Shown here piece after piece: positions 20,134 through 29,744 of a stretch of 64,000 nucleotides of DNA. The position numbers and the translations under genes are program-made. This stretch comes from Corynebacterium haematomassiliense (GTDB lineage: Bacteria > Actinomycetota > Actinomycetes > Mycobacteriales > Mycobacteriaceae). Location of the stretch: assembly GCF_013978595.1 (NCBI RefSeq), contig NZ_JACDTZ010000001.1:310001-374000 (forward strand), read 5' to 3'. The notes under the pieces are model-generated. The model was not told the origin of the DNA. It saw only the letters and a program-made list of their open reading frames with translations, and did not search any database. Numbering within the stretch: the first letter of the stretch is position 1; the number at the start of each line of letters is the position of its first letter.

Positions 20134-20991
20134 GTGACAACACTTCCTCCCACAGCGTTCGGCCTCGGGCCTCTGCCCGGCACCGACCTCGCGCAAGCCG
20201 CGGACGTGGTGCTCTCCGAGTCGCCGCTGCCGCACGTCCCGCAGCTGCCGGACCGTGGCGCCGGCTCGGACCTGATCGGCCGCACCGCCGCGATGCTGGA
20301 AATCCCCGTGGCGCGCGGGCCCCGCGGCTGGCGCGTGGCGGCTCGGGCACGCAAGGATGCCGACCGCATGGAGCGCGACCTCGACCACCTCGAGGAGCTC
20401 TGGCACGGCAAGGCGGACACCGTGAAGGTGCAGCTGGCCGGCCCGTTCACGCTCGCCGCCGAGATCGAGATGGCCAACGGCCACCGCATGATCACCGACC
20501 CTGGCGCGCTTCGCGACCTCACAGACGCGCTGTTGGAGGTGTGCGTGGGGCACCGGAGGGACGTCGAGAGGCGGTTTGGCAAGAGTGTCTTGCAGTTGGA
20601 CGAGCCACGCCTGCCCGAGGTCGTCGCCGGCACGCTGCAAGGCGCGACCGACTTCGAGACCATCCGCGCGATCCCCGAGCCGGAGGAGACGCTCGCGCGC
20701 TTCGGCGAGCACCTGCTGCATACGCCCAAGCTTGTCGACGTTCCGTGGCTCACCTGCGACCCGCGCCGCGCCGGCAAAGACGCGCTTGCCCGGCTGCTGG
20801 ACGCCGGCACACGCATCGCGATTCCCGTTATGGCCCCGCGCGAGCTGTACAACCTCTTCGACGAGCTGCAGCTTGACCCGGCCACCACGACCGTGGACGT
20901 CTACGCCGAGCCGGCCGCCACACTGGTGGACAGCGCGGCGAACTACCGGGCGGCCCGGGAGATGGCCGAGGCACTTACAGTGGAGGCATGA
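20134..20991 (+). CDS. MetE/UROD-superfamily protein lacking the zinc site
   Basis: A 285-residue single-domain protein of the cobalamin-independent methionine synthase / uroporphyrinogen decarboxylase barrel superfamily (VQLAGPFTLAAE, LQLDEPRLPEV, VPWLTCDP). Proteins like this are often labelled methionine synthase, but the zinc ligands of MetE (His-x-Cys ... Glu ... Cys) are not visible: only two cysteines occur, in LLEVCVGH and LTCDP. A true methionine synthase role is therefore doubtful. GTG 20134 follows TAACAT (20121-20126) by 7 nt. The gene is 4 nt overlapped by the next one (ATGA). Confidence 0.7.
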   Translation: MTTLPPTAFGLGPLPGTDLAQAADVVLSESPLPHVPQLPDRGAGSDLIGRTAAMLEIPVARGPRGWRVAARARKDADRMERDLDHLEELWHGKADTVKVQLAGPFTLAAEIEMANGHRMITDPGALRDLTDALLEVCVGHRRDVERRFGKSVLQLDEPRLPEVVAGTLQGATDFETIRAIPEPEETLARFGEHLLHTPKLVDVPWLTCDPRRAGKDALARLLDAGTRIAIPVMAPRELYNLFDELQLDPATTTVDVYAEPAATLVDSAANYRAAREMAEALTVEA

Positions 20992-21371
20992 GCGCACCGC
21001 TGCACTGGGACAAGAAGAAGGCCGACCTCTCCACAGGGATCGTTTTCGGCGTGATGTTCTTCGTCGTCTTCGGCCTCATGATGGACGACATGATTTTCGG
21101 CATTGCCATCGGCATCGCGTTCTTCGCCGCGTTTGGGCTTTTGTCGGGCAAGCGCGAGGCCGATTTTGACGGGCAGACGCTGCGCCTGGTGGAGAAGAAA
21201 GAGACCACAGAGCTCGATTCCGCCAGCATTGCCGACGTGATCATCAGCGAGTCGGGCGCAATGGTGGTGAAGACGAAGTCGGGGGAGACGTACTCGGTCG
21301 AATCCGAGGGCGACAACCGGGGTCTGCACGACTTCGCCGAGAAGCTGCGCGCGGAGCTTGCGCTCAACTAG
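20988..21371 (+). CDS. Small membrane protein of unknown function
   Basis: 127 residues. After a short charged N-terminus there are two adjacent membrane segments (GIVFGVMFFVVFGLMM and IFGIAIGIAFFAAFGLL), then a soluble C-terminal domain of about 75 residues rich in beta strands (LRLVEKKETTELDSASI). The start overlaps the stop of the MetE-like gene (ATGA), so the two are coupled. I do not recognise a functional family. It converges on the exonuclease gene, 7 nt away. Confidence 0.75.
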   Translation: MSAPLHWDKKKADLSTGIVFGVMFFVVFGLMMDDMIFGIAIGIAFFAAFGLLSGKREADFDGQTLRLVEKKETTELDSASIADVIISESGAMVVKTKSGETYSVESEGDNRGLHDFAEKLRAELALN

Positions 21372-21378
21372 CCCAGAA

Positions 21379-22053
21379 CTAGCCGAGCATGGGCCAGCCG
21401 GGCAGCACGTTCGAAGCGTCGCGGCCCTGGGACTCGAAGTAGCGCTTCCGATCCTCCTGCAGCGTGAAGTACTGCACCGCCTGATATTCCATGAGCTCGC
21501 CGGTGTCCATCTGGGCAAGATCCGGGTAGAGCTTGCGCACCTGCATCCACGCCACACGCGCGGCGGCGAACGCGTCGGCGGTGGCCTCGTGCGCGTTGTC
21601 CAGCCGCACGCCGTAGTGCTCGCACATCGACGTCAGGTTGCGCGGGCCTTTTCGGTAGCGGTCCTTGGCGCGGTCGATGAGCAGGGGGTCGAATACCGGT
21701 CCGGTGACCGTGAAGTCACCGGTGAGCTGGCGCAGCACCGTCAGGTCGTAGGGGGCGTTGAACACCACCAGGGTCAGTCCGTCCTCCCAGCCCTGCTTGA
21801 TCGCCTCCACGGTCTCGCGCACCACCTCGTCGTGGTCGCGTCCCTCCGCGCGGGCCTTCTCGGTGGTGATGCCGTGCACCTTCGCGGCCTCTTCCGGGAT
21901 CTCCACCCCAGGGTCGGCGAGGGTTTCGTTGGCGTCGACCTCGGAGCCGTCGATACGCACGAGCGCAGAGGTGACCACACGGGCCTCGCGCGGGTTGGCG
22001 GAGGTGGTCTCCAGGTCGAAGGAGAGCATGCGGGAGGCGTCGAAAGTGGCCAT
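21379..22053 (-). CDS. DEDDh 3'-5' exonuclease (DnaQ/epsilon-like)
   Basis: 224 residues forming one DnaQ-like domain: ExoI FDLETTSANP, ExoII VVFNAPYDLTVL and ExoIII NAHEATADAFAA (HxAxxD form, so DEDDh). It should trim 3' ends of DNA or RNA with two metal ions. It is a stand-alone domain, not part of a polymerase. ATG 22053 is preferred over the ATG at 22062 because TACAAT (minus strand, 22061-22066) ends 7 nt upstream, as for other leaderless genes here. Confidence 0.88.
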   Translation of the reverse strand: MATFDASRMLSFDLETTSANPREARVVTSALVRIDGSEVDANETLADPGVEIPEEAAKVHGITTEKARAEGRDHDEVVRETVEAIKQGWEDGLTLVVFNAPYDLTVLRQLTGDFTVTGPVFDPLLIDRAKDRYRKGPRNLTSMCEHYGVRLDNAHEATADAFAAARVAWMQVRKLYPDLAQMDTGELMEYQAVQYFTLQEDRKRYFESQGRDASNVLPGWPMLG

Positions 22054-22096
22054 GAGCGACATTGTAATGAGCGCGCCGACACGGGCAGCGGGCAAG

Positions 22097-22720
22097 TCAT
22101 TCGCCGAGCGTACGCACGCTGATGAACTCCGACAGAGGCACTGGGTCGCGGTTGAGGTCGTAGGCGCGCAGCAGGCGGATGTATTCGGACTTATCCAGGT
22201 CCCAGTCGTACTCCTGCGCGTGCGGGAGGCGCTGCGCGGCGGCGAAAACGAGGTCTGCCATGAGACGGGTGACGCGACCATTGCCGTCCGAGAACGGGTG
22301 AATGCGGACGAGCTCTGCGTGGGCGGCAACGCCCAGCTGGCGGGCGGTGAGAAGCCTCTCGCTGGCCTGGTAGCCGAGGTTGCCAAACGCGGTGTGCAAC
22401 TCCGTCGAAATCAGGTGCGGATCCACCCCAATGTTCAGACCCGTCCGACGCAGTGCCCCGGCCCACGTCCAGATGCCCCCGAAGAGCTGTTCGTGGAGGT
22501 GTACGAGAAACGACGTGGTGAGGATGTCGTCGAGGGAAAGCCGGGCGGCGTCGACGCTTTCGAGCAGCCGGGTCCGGGCGATAAGAAGCAACTCTGTTTC
22601 GAGGTCGTAGATCTCAGCCTTGCTAGGAATTCGGCCGTACCGGTCGAGCACCAGCGGCTCCAAAGCGTCGATGCGATCACCTTCGAGTGGTGTTTCGCCG
22701 TACCCGGGGCTTAATCCCAA
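22097..22720 (-). CDS. Fic-domain AMP-transferase toxin
   Basis: A 207-residue Fic protein with the intact motif HPFSDGNGRVTR (residues 141-152), including catalytic His and the anion-binding GNGR, and the flap region IWTWAGALRRTGLNIG. The N-terminus (GETPLEGDRIDALEP, IPSKAEIYDLE) resembles the 'mobile mystery protein B' Fic subgroup. Fic toxins AMPylate host targets such as gyrase. The apparent start is TTG 22720, overlapping the antitoxin gene by 10 nt. The intact motif suggests the toxin would be active without its antitoxin. The composite transposon sits directly upstream of the pair. Confidence 0.9.
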   Translation of the reverse strand: MGLSPGYGETPLEGDRIDALEPLVLDRYGRIPSKAEIYDLETELLLIARTRLLESVDAARLSLDDILTTSFLVHLHEQLFGGIWTWAGALRRTGLNIGVDPHLISTELHTAFGNLGYQASERLLTARQLGVAAHAELVRIHPFSDGNGRVTRLMADLVFAAAQRLPHAQEYDWDLDKSEYIRLLRAYDLNRDPVPLSEFISVRTLGE

Positions 22721-22878
22721 CCGCGTGCCCTTCGGAGGTCAGAAAGAAGTGCGGCGGTCGTTTGAGAACGCGAGTACTCGGACGGCAGGCTGCGGTTTTC
22801 TAACTTCATTGATGCCACTGCTGCTTCGCGGGAAAATTCCGTGAGGGTCTGAACGGCGATTGTTCGTGCTTCGGTCAT
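22711..22878 (-). CDS. Small VbhA/FicA-like antitoxin for the Fic toxin
   Basis: A 55-residue protein (MTEARTIAVQ ... ARRARGWD-type tail) preceded by a strong GGAAGGAGG ribosome-binding site. Residues 23-28 read SMKLEN, matching the (S/T)xxxE(G/N) inhibitory helix by which class I antitoxins such as VbhA block ATP binding in Fic proteins; the following LPSEYS also fits that family. Its stop codon lies inside the toxin start region, giving the antitoxin-first, overlapping layout of ficTA modules. The promoter is probably disrupted: the transposon begins 34 nt upstream of the ATG. Confidence 0.75.
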   Translation of the reverse strand: MTEARTIAVQTLTEFSREAAVASMKLENRSLPSEYSRSQTTAALLSDLRRARGWD

Positions 22879-22911
22879 GTGCTGGCCTCCTTCCTCAAAA
22901 ACATCCTAGAT

Positions 22912-23282
22912 GGTGCTGTTGCAAAGTTGGGGCAGTAGGAAGAGCGACGTGAAATAATCACAGCCATGGGTATCTGAACACCGGCAGGTGAAATACCTCA
23001 ACAACATCCTGGAAGGCGACCATGGTCGGCTGAAGCGGATCCTCGGGCCGAAAGACGCGTTTAAGAACCGGACATCTGCATATCGGACGTTGAAAGGGAT
23101 GGAGGCGATGCACTCATTGCGGAAAGGGCAAGGCACGATGTTTGCCTACGGGCAACCGAACCCGGACGCGGTGATCGTCAACCGGGTCTTCGAGACGGCC
23201 TGAGAACGCCCACACGCAGCGGCCATCAGGGAATGAGAAACTGAGTCTTCGCCGCTCTCCCCCCCAACTTTGCAACAGCACC
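22912..23282 (+). mobile_element. Internally deleted IS6-family (IS1628-like) mini-copy
   Basis: A 371-bp derivative with both ends intact (GGTGCTGTTGCAAAG ... CTTTGCAACAGCACC). The transposase start is followed after three codons by a stop (ATG GGT ATC TGA) because about 475 bp are missing; only the last 75 or so codons remain, including the catalytic Glu segment LEGDHGRLKR. Apart from a few bases it is identical to the full copy at 26512, so both are recent. It can serve as a transposon end but makes no transposase. Confidence 0.88.
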
Positions 23283-23371
23283 TATACGAGCCAGGTGCGC
23301 GTCATGCGGGCAGCCCATTCAACAACGGCTGCACCAGTCGACGCTGCGTCGGTCACGGCCTGTGTTTGTTT

Positions 23372-23387
23372 TGTACTCCATAGTCCA
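23372..23387. promoter_or_regulatory. Candidate TetR operator at the tetR promoter
   Basis: TGTACTCCATAGTCCA fits the palindrome TGNACTNNNNAGTNCA exactly. It lies just upstream of the -10-like TAGCAT (23396-23401), where a bound repressor would block transcription. A second copy with one mismatch occurs at 24065-24080 before the MFS gene. Inferred from symmetry and repetition. Confidence 0.55.
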
Positions 23388-23408
23388 TCAACTGCTAGCA
23401 TCGCGGAT

Positions 23409-24011
23409 ATGGGTAGACCAAGAACGTTTGACGAGGCGACGGTGCTGGATGCCGCGGCCGCGCAGTTCAGGGTGCGTGGATTCGCGGACACGTCGACTGA
23501 GCAGTTGTGCGCGGCGGCCGGGGTGCGGCGGAGCAGCCTGTACAACGCCTTCGACTCCAAGGATGAGCTGTTCGTTCGAGCACTGGAGCGCTATGTCGAG
23601 GTCACTGGTGAGAGTCAGGAGGCGGTGCTCGCCGATGCCGAACTGGATGGCTTCGCACGCGTGAGCGGTGTTCTGAATCTCATGATCGCCGAGGAGTACG
23701 AGGCGTCCACTGAAGGGCACGCGGCCGGGTGCATGGTCGTGACGACACGCATGACGCCGGACCGCGGCAGTCAGGACCCGCGCGTCGCCCGCATCCTCGA
23801 CCGTGCACTGGGACGCCAGCTCGCGATGCTGGAGCACGCCGTCAGGGCCGGCAGGTTCGACGGCAGCCTCCGGCCGGACCTGGACGCTCGGGACACCGCA
23901 CTGCTGGTCGTCACCCTGATCTCAGGGATTCGCGTCATGGCACAGGCCGGCTCCGCACCCGAGGAACTGCGGCGGATCGTCGCACTCGGCCTCAGTGCCC
24001 TGACACCTTGA
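23409..24011 (+). CDS. TetR-family transcriptional regulator
   Basis: A 200-residue regulator with an N-terminal HTH (RTFDEATVLDAAAAQFRVRGFADTSTEQLCAAAGVRRSSLYNAF) and a ligand-binding C-terminal domain ending DTALLVVTLISGIRVMAQAG. ATG 23409 follows TAGCAT by 7 nt. It is transposon cargo and is transcribed toward the MFS gene, 85 bp away. The matching palindromes at both promoters suggest it represses itself and the transporter, with a transported compound as inducer. Confidence 0.92.
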   Translation: MGRPRTFDEATVLDAAAAQFRVRGFADTSTEQLCAAAGVRRSSLYNAFDSKDELFVRALERYVEVTGESQEAVLADAELDGFARVSGVLNLMIAEEYEASTEGHAAGCMVVTTRMTPDRGSQDPRVARILDRALGRQLAMLEHAVRAGRFDGSLRPDLDARDTALLVVTLISGIRVMAQAGSAPEELRRIVALGLSALTP

Positions 24012-24064
24012 TACGCCACTACTGAGAAATCCGTGAGCTGTCGGGCTCACCTGCACCTTTATTT

Positions 24065-24080
24065 TGTACTAGAGAATCCA
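24065..24080. promoter_or_regulatory. Candidate TetR operator at the MFS promoter
   Basis: TGTACTAGAGAATCCA matches the tetR-promoter palindrome TGNACTNNNNAGTNCA with one changed base (AAT for AGT). It lies 16 bp upstream of the transporter ATG (24097). Identical flanking TTTT precedes both sites. Confidence 0.5.
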
Positions 24081-24096
24081 CATTGGAGACCGAGCA

Positions 24097-25284
24097 ATGA
24101 AGAAATACCTGTACGTACTGATGCTCACGATCATGGTGGTGGTCATGAGCGAGTTCCAGACCGCGGGGATGATGCCGCAGATCGCCGCAGACCTGGGCGT
24201 CTCGACCGGCCAGGTCGGGACGGTGGTCACTTTGTACGCGCTCGGCATGGCGCTCGGAGGCCCGCTGCTGGTGTACCTCCTGCGGCATCGCCCACCCAAA
24301 GCCTCGCTGTTGATCGTCATCGGAACCTATGCCGCGCTGGAGGTCCTGGTCCCGCTGATCCACGAGTTCTGGTGGCTGGCACTGCTTCGCGTTCTGACCG
24401 GATGCCTCTCCGGCGCCGCCTATGGCATCGCCGTGGCCTACAGCGCCCGACTGGCCCCGAGTCCGGAGAAGATCGGCGAAGCAGTGTCCATCGTGCTCGG
24501 CGGCATCATGATCGGAACCGTCATCGGCCTGCCGCTGTCGCACTTCCTCGCGGCCCGCTGGGGCTGGCAGTCCAGCTTCTACATCCTAGGCATCGCGGCC
24601 TTCGCCGTGTTCCTCATCAGCCTGCTCACCCTGCCCGCCCGTGAAGCCGCCACCCAGGAAGCCGCCGCACAGGACCTGCGCAAGCTGCGCTCGCCGAAAC
24701 TCTGGTCCAGATACCTGGTCAGCCTGCTGACCATCGGCGCAGCCTTTGCCGGCTTCTCCTACTTCACCCCGCTGCTGGAACAGAACGCCGGCTTCGCGAC
24801 GAATACGACGACCCTGATCCTGCTCGCCTACGGGATCGTGTCCTTCATCGGCAACCTCATCGTCGGCAAGTTCGCCGACCAGCACGCCATCGGCATCCTG
24901 CGCATCGGACACACACTGCTATTCATCTCACTCGCGCTCCTTGGAGCCTTCAGCAACGCACAGCCGCTCGTGCTGGCCATGGTGCTCATCGTGGGCGTCG
25001 CCGGAGTGCCGATGAACCCCGCCATGGTCGCCCGCGTCGCTGAAATCGGAGGAACCGGGAACATGGTCAGCACGGTGCACACCTCCGTCATTACCATGGG
25101 CGTCGCCCTGGGATCAGCAATCGGCGCGCTCGCCATCGGCCGAGCCGGTGACGATCCCTCCGCAGCCATGTGGATCGGAGCATCCTTCGCCGTTCTCGCC
25201 ACACTCACCCTCGCAACACAAGCACGAGGCAGAAGACAACCTCTTCGACCGCCCCATGCAACTGAAACAGTAGATTGTGTCTGA
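24097..25284 (+). CDS. MFS drug:proton antiporter (DHA1 family)
   Basis: A 395-residue transporter with about 12 membrane segments. It shows the family features of DHA1 exporters: acidic residue in the first helix (VVMSEFQTAGMMPQIAADLGVS), motif A region LVYLLRHRPPKASLL and an antiporter-type motif C in helix 5 (GGIMIGTVIGLPLSHFLAARWGW). It is similar to chloramphenicol- or sugar-efflux (AraJ/Cmr) proteins; the actual substrate is unknown. It is intact transposon cargo, probably under TetR control, so it may confer a selectable resistance. Confidence 0.9.
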   Translation: MKKYLYVLMLTIMVVVMSEFQTAGMMPQIAADLGVSTGQVGTVVTLYALGMALGGPLLVYLLRHRPPKASLLIVIGTYAALEVLVPLIHEFWWLALLRVLTGCLSGAAYGIAVAYSARLAPSPEKIGEAVSIVLGGIMIGTVIGLPLSHFLAARWGWQSSFYILGIAAFAVFLISLLTLPAREAATQEAAAQDLRKLRSPKLWSRYLVSLLTIGAAFAGFSYFTPLLEQNAGFATNTTTLILLAYGIVSFIGNLIVGKFADQHAIGILRIGHTLLFISLALLGAFSNAQPLVLAMVLIVGVAGVPMNPAMVARVAEIGGTGNMVSTVHTSVITMGVALGSAIGALAIGRAGDDPSAAMWIGASFAVLATLTLATQARGRRQPLRPPHATETVDCV

Positions 25285-25289
25285 TCTGC

Positions 25290-25305
25290 TGATCTGATCA
25301 GATCA
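25290..25305. repeat. 16-bp perfect palindrome after the MFS gene
   Basis: TGATCTGATCAGATCA begins 6 nt after the MFS stop. It is a perfect palindrome without a loop and without a following T-run, so it is not a standard terminator. The role is unknown. The rest of the 149-bp gap up to the arsR gene shows nothing recognisable. Confidence 0.4.
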
Positions 25306-25433
25306 CATCTCAAATCGGCAGGCCCGTCGATCTCCTGGACCATCAAACAGACGTAGCTACTTTCGCATCCCAACGGCGTTCTCGTCTCCATGTAGCGCTG
25401 TGTTGCTTATGACACTTGGTCGAGCGGGTCGGA

Positions 25434-25778
25434 CTACTTGAGCCCGACGGGTGCGGCGTCCTCGTCCGCCGAACTCAGGACGGATGCCAGGAGTCCGGGG
25501 AAGCGTTCTTCGAGGTCGTCGGCGCGCAGATGGACGTAGCAGCGGGTTCCTTCGTCGCGGGTGCGGGTGATGCCCGCGCTGCGCAGCGTTTTCATGTGGT
25601 GGCTCAGCGTCGACTTCGACACGGGGGCATCCAGTTCGCCCCACTGCCGCTCTTGCCCGTCGGAGAGCAGGCAAACGATGCCGAGGCGTAGCGGATCGGA
25701 CAGCGCGGAGAGCACTCGCGTGAGCGAGAGGTCCGCGGTGGCCGGGTGCTTGGTGTCCGCATGGTCGGTCGGGGGCAT
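25434..25778 (-). CDS. ArsR-family winged-helix repressor
   Basis: 114 residues: winged HTH with DPLRLGIVCLLSDGQERQWGEL and the recognition helix VSKSTLSHHMKTLRSAGIT, then the wing RDEGTRCYVHLR. No cysteine cluster for metal sensing is visible, so it is likely a non-metal ArsR regulator of an efflux pump. It is divergent from the truncated MFS gene, with an inverted repeat (25830-25853) between them. Transposon cargo. Confidence 0.9.
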   Translation of the reverse strand: MPPTDHADTKHPATADLSLTRVLSALSDPLRLGIVCLLSDGQERQWGELDAPVSKSTLSHHMKTLRSAGITRTRDEGTRCYVHLRADDLEERFPGLLASVLSSADEDAAPVGLK

Positions 25779-25829
25779 GCCTCGATCCTACCTTGTTCGC
25801 CGCCTATCGAACGATCTGCTAACGTGTTC

Positions 25830-25853
25830 GATGTTCGTGAAACATAGAACATC
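25830..25853. promoter_or_regulatory. Candidate ArsR operator between arsR and the MFS gene
   Basis: Perfect inverted repeat GATGTTC-N10-GAACATC in the 104-bp divergent intergenic region, 29 bp before the MFS ATG. Position and symmetry fit a dimeric ArsR-type repressor controlling both genes. Confidence 0.5.
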
Positions 25854-25882
25854 ACCATGCTTCGACGCGACCGGAGGTGCCC

Positions 25883-26557
25883 ATGCCCCGCAGTTCCCTG
25901 TGGCTTACCGCCCTGTTCATCGCCACGCTCTCGCTCGGCACCGACGAGTTCGTGATCGCCGGCGTGCTCAACACCGTCGCCGCCGACCTCGACGTCACCC
26001 CCGGCGCGGACGGCCAGCTCGTGACCGGCTTTGCCTTCGCGTTCGCCCTGGGCGCTCCGGTGCTCGCGGTCTGGTTGGATCGCTACCCGCGCCGGCTCGT
26101 CCTGTTCGGCGGGCTGAGCGTGTTCGTGCTGGCGAACCTCGGCTGCGCGATCGCACCCGACCTGACCACGCTCTTCATCCTGCGGATCGTCGCGGGCTTA
26201 TCGGCTGCAGCGGTCTCGACCACCGCGTTCGCCGCCGTGGCCGAGGGCGCGCCCGAGGGCAATCAGGGCACCTACCTGTCCGTGGTCACCGCAGGGCTCA
26301 CGGTCGCCCTGTTCACCGGCGTGCCGGTGGGTACCTGGCTCGCCGGCGCGTGGGGCTGGCGCGCTACGTTCGTGCTCATCGCGATCGTCGCCGCCCTGGC
26401 CGCGATCATCGCGCTGACGACGATGCCCCGCCTGCCCGGAGCGAAGCCCGGCACTCTCGGCGAGCGTCTTGCGCCGCTGCGCAACCCCGGCGTGCTGCGC
26501 ATGGTCGCCGCGGTGCTGTTGCAAAGTTGGGGCAGTAGGAAGAGCGACGTGAAATAA
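25883..26557 (+). pseudogene. MFS transporter truncated by the IS6 element
   Basis: The N-terminal half of a DHA1-type MFS exporter (about 210 residues, six membrane segments; SLGTDEFVIAGVLNTVAADL, GLTVALFTGVPVGTWLAGAWGW) is cut at 26511 by the full-length IS copy. The frame then reads about 15 residues into the element (SWGSRKSDVK) before stopping. The second half of the transporter is missing, so it is not expected to function. GGAGG supports ATG 25883. It was once regulated with arsR. Confidence 0.9.
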
Positions 26558-27358
26558 TCACAGCCATGGGTATCTTCTCCGGTCGTCATTTCCCCCCGTG
26601 ACATCATTCTGTGGGCAGTGCGGTGGTACTGCCGCTACGGGGTGAGCTACCGCGATCTGGAGGAAATGATGACCGAGCGGGGCGTGCCGGTCGATCACAC
26701 CACGATCTACCGCTGGGTCCAGAAATACGCCCCTGAGCTGGACAAGCAAACACGGTGGTACCGGCAGGTACCTGACTGGCAGGCCAGTTCCTGGCGGGTG
26801 GATGAGACCTATATCCGGGTCGGCGGCAGGTGGTGCTACCTCTATCGGGCGATCACCGCCGGTGGCCAGACCCTGGACTTTTACCTCTCTCCGAAGCGGG
26901 ACGTGGCCGCAGTGAAGCGTTTCCTGGCCAAGGCTCTCAGATCCAATGCGTCAGCCGGGTATCCCAGAGTGATCAACACCGATAAAGCACCCTCCCTAGC
27001 CAGGTCAATCGCCGAGTTGAAGTCAGAGGGAATCTGCCCGCCAACAGTGGTACACCGGCAGGTGAAATACCTCAACAACATCCTGGAAGGCGACCATGGT
27101 CGGCTGAAGCGGATCCTCGGGCCGAAAGACGCGTTTAAGAACCGGACATCTGCATATCGGACGTTGAAAGGGATGGAGGCGATGCACTCATTGCGGAAAG
27201 GGCAAGGCACGATGTTTGCCTACGGGCAACCGAACCCGGACGCGGTGATCGTCAACCGGGTCTTCGAGACGGCCTGAGAACGCCCACACGCAGCGGCCAT
27301 CAGGGAATGAGAAACTGAGTCTTCGCTGCTCTCCCCCCCCCAACTTTGCAACGGCACC
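26512..27358 (+). mobile_element. Full-length IS6-family element (IS1628-like)
   Basis: 847 bp from GGTGCTGTTGCAAAG to CTTTGCAACGGCACC; the right end differs from the mini-copy by one base (AACGG for AACAG). It carries a single DDE transposase gene on the + strand, which is frameshifted (see that entry). The left flank is inside the MFS gene; the right flank is the TCCTAGAT target duplicate shared with the left edge of the composite unit. Confidence 0.92.
26566..27277 (+). pseudogene. IS6-family transposase with +1 frameshift
   Basis: The gene starts MGIFSGRHFP, then a run of six C (26592-26597) puts the frame into a TGA at 26599. One C fewer would continue into DIILWAVRWYCRYG and the complete remainder, with HTH region RDLEEMMTERGVPVDHTTIYRW and DDE residues in VDETYIRV, NTDKAPS and LEGDHGRLKR. 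The intact downstream part could be made from GTG 26618 (219 residues), or by slippage on the C-run. It may equally be a sequencing error or real inactivation. Confidence 0.85.
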
Positions 27359-27365
27359 TCCTAGA

Positions 27366-27377
27366 TGCACCGGTGCA
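27366..27377. promoter_or_regulatory. Palindrome between transposon and ligA; possible fic operator
   Basis: TGCACCGGTGCA is a perfect 12-bp palindrome starting in the last base of the target duplication. If the transposon is removed and TCCTAGAT restored, the palindrome would lie directly upstream of a -10-like TAGGAT on the strand of the fic genes, the place where antitoxins or their complexes usually repress their own operon. It is now 4.4 kb from those genes. Inferred. Confidence 0.4.
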
Positions 27378-27475
27378 CCGATGAATAGAAACTTGTCGGG
27401 CCCGCGGAAATCCAGGGCGCGCCAAGCATCACCTCTCTAGTCTTGGCACTCTTCAACAACTATGTACCCGTGTAA

Positions 27476-29740
<2,265 letters not shown>

Positions 29741-29744
<4 letters not shown>

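Larger units (their letters stand above)
22904..27366 (+). mobile_element. IS6-family composite transposon with 8-bp target duplication
   Basis: Two IS6-family copies in the same orientation (22912-23282 and 26512-27358) enclose tetR-MFS and arsR-MFS' cargo. The 8 bases outside the left copy (22904-22911) and outside the right copy (27359-27366) are both TCCTAGAT, while the inner flanks (TATACGAG, GTCGCCGC) differ. An 8-bp duplication is the norm for IS6 elements, so the whole 4.4-kb unit moved into this site as one event. The target was the intergenic region between the fic antitoxin and ligA. Confidence 0.85.

Noticed and set aside
20134..20991. Calling this gene metE
   Set aside because: Too short for full MetE and without visible zinc ligands.
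22879..22911. New outward promoter for ficTA from the IS end (TTGCAA as -35)
   Set aside because: The spacing from TTGCAA to TAGGAT is only 10 bp, too short for a normal promoter.
22912..23282. Treating the mini-IS as an independent insertion
   Set aside because: Its own two flanks (TCCTAGAT and TATACGAG) do not match; the duplicate of its left flank lies beyond the far IS copy.
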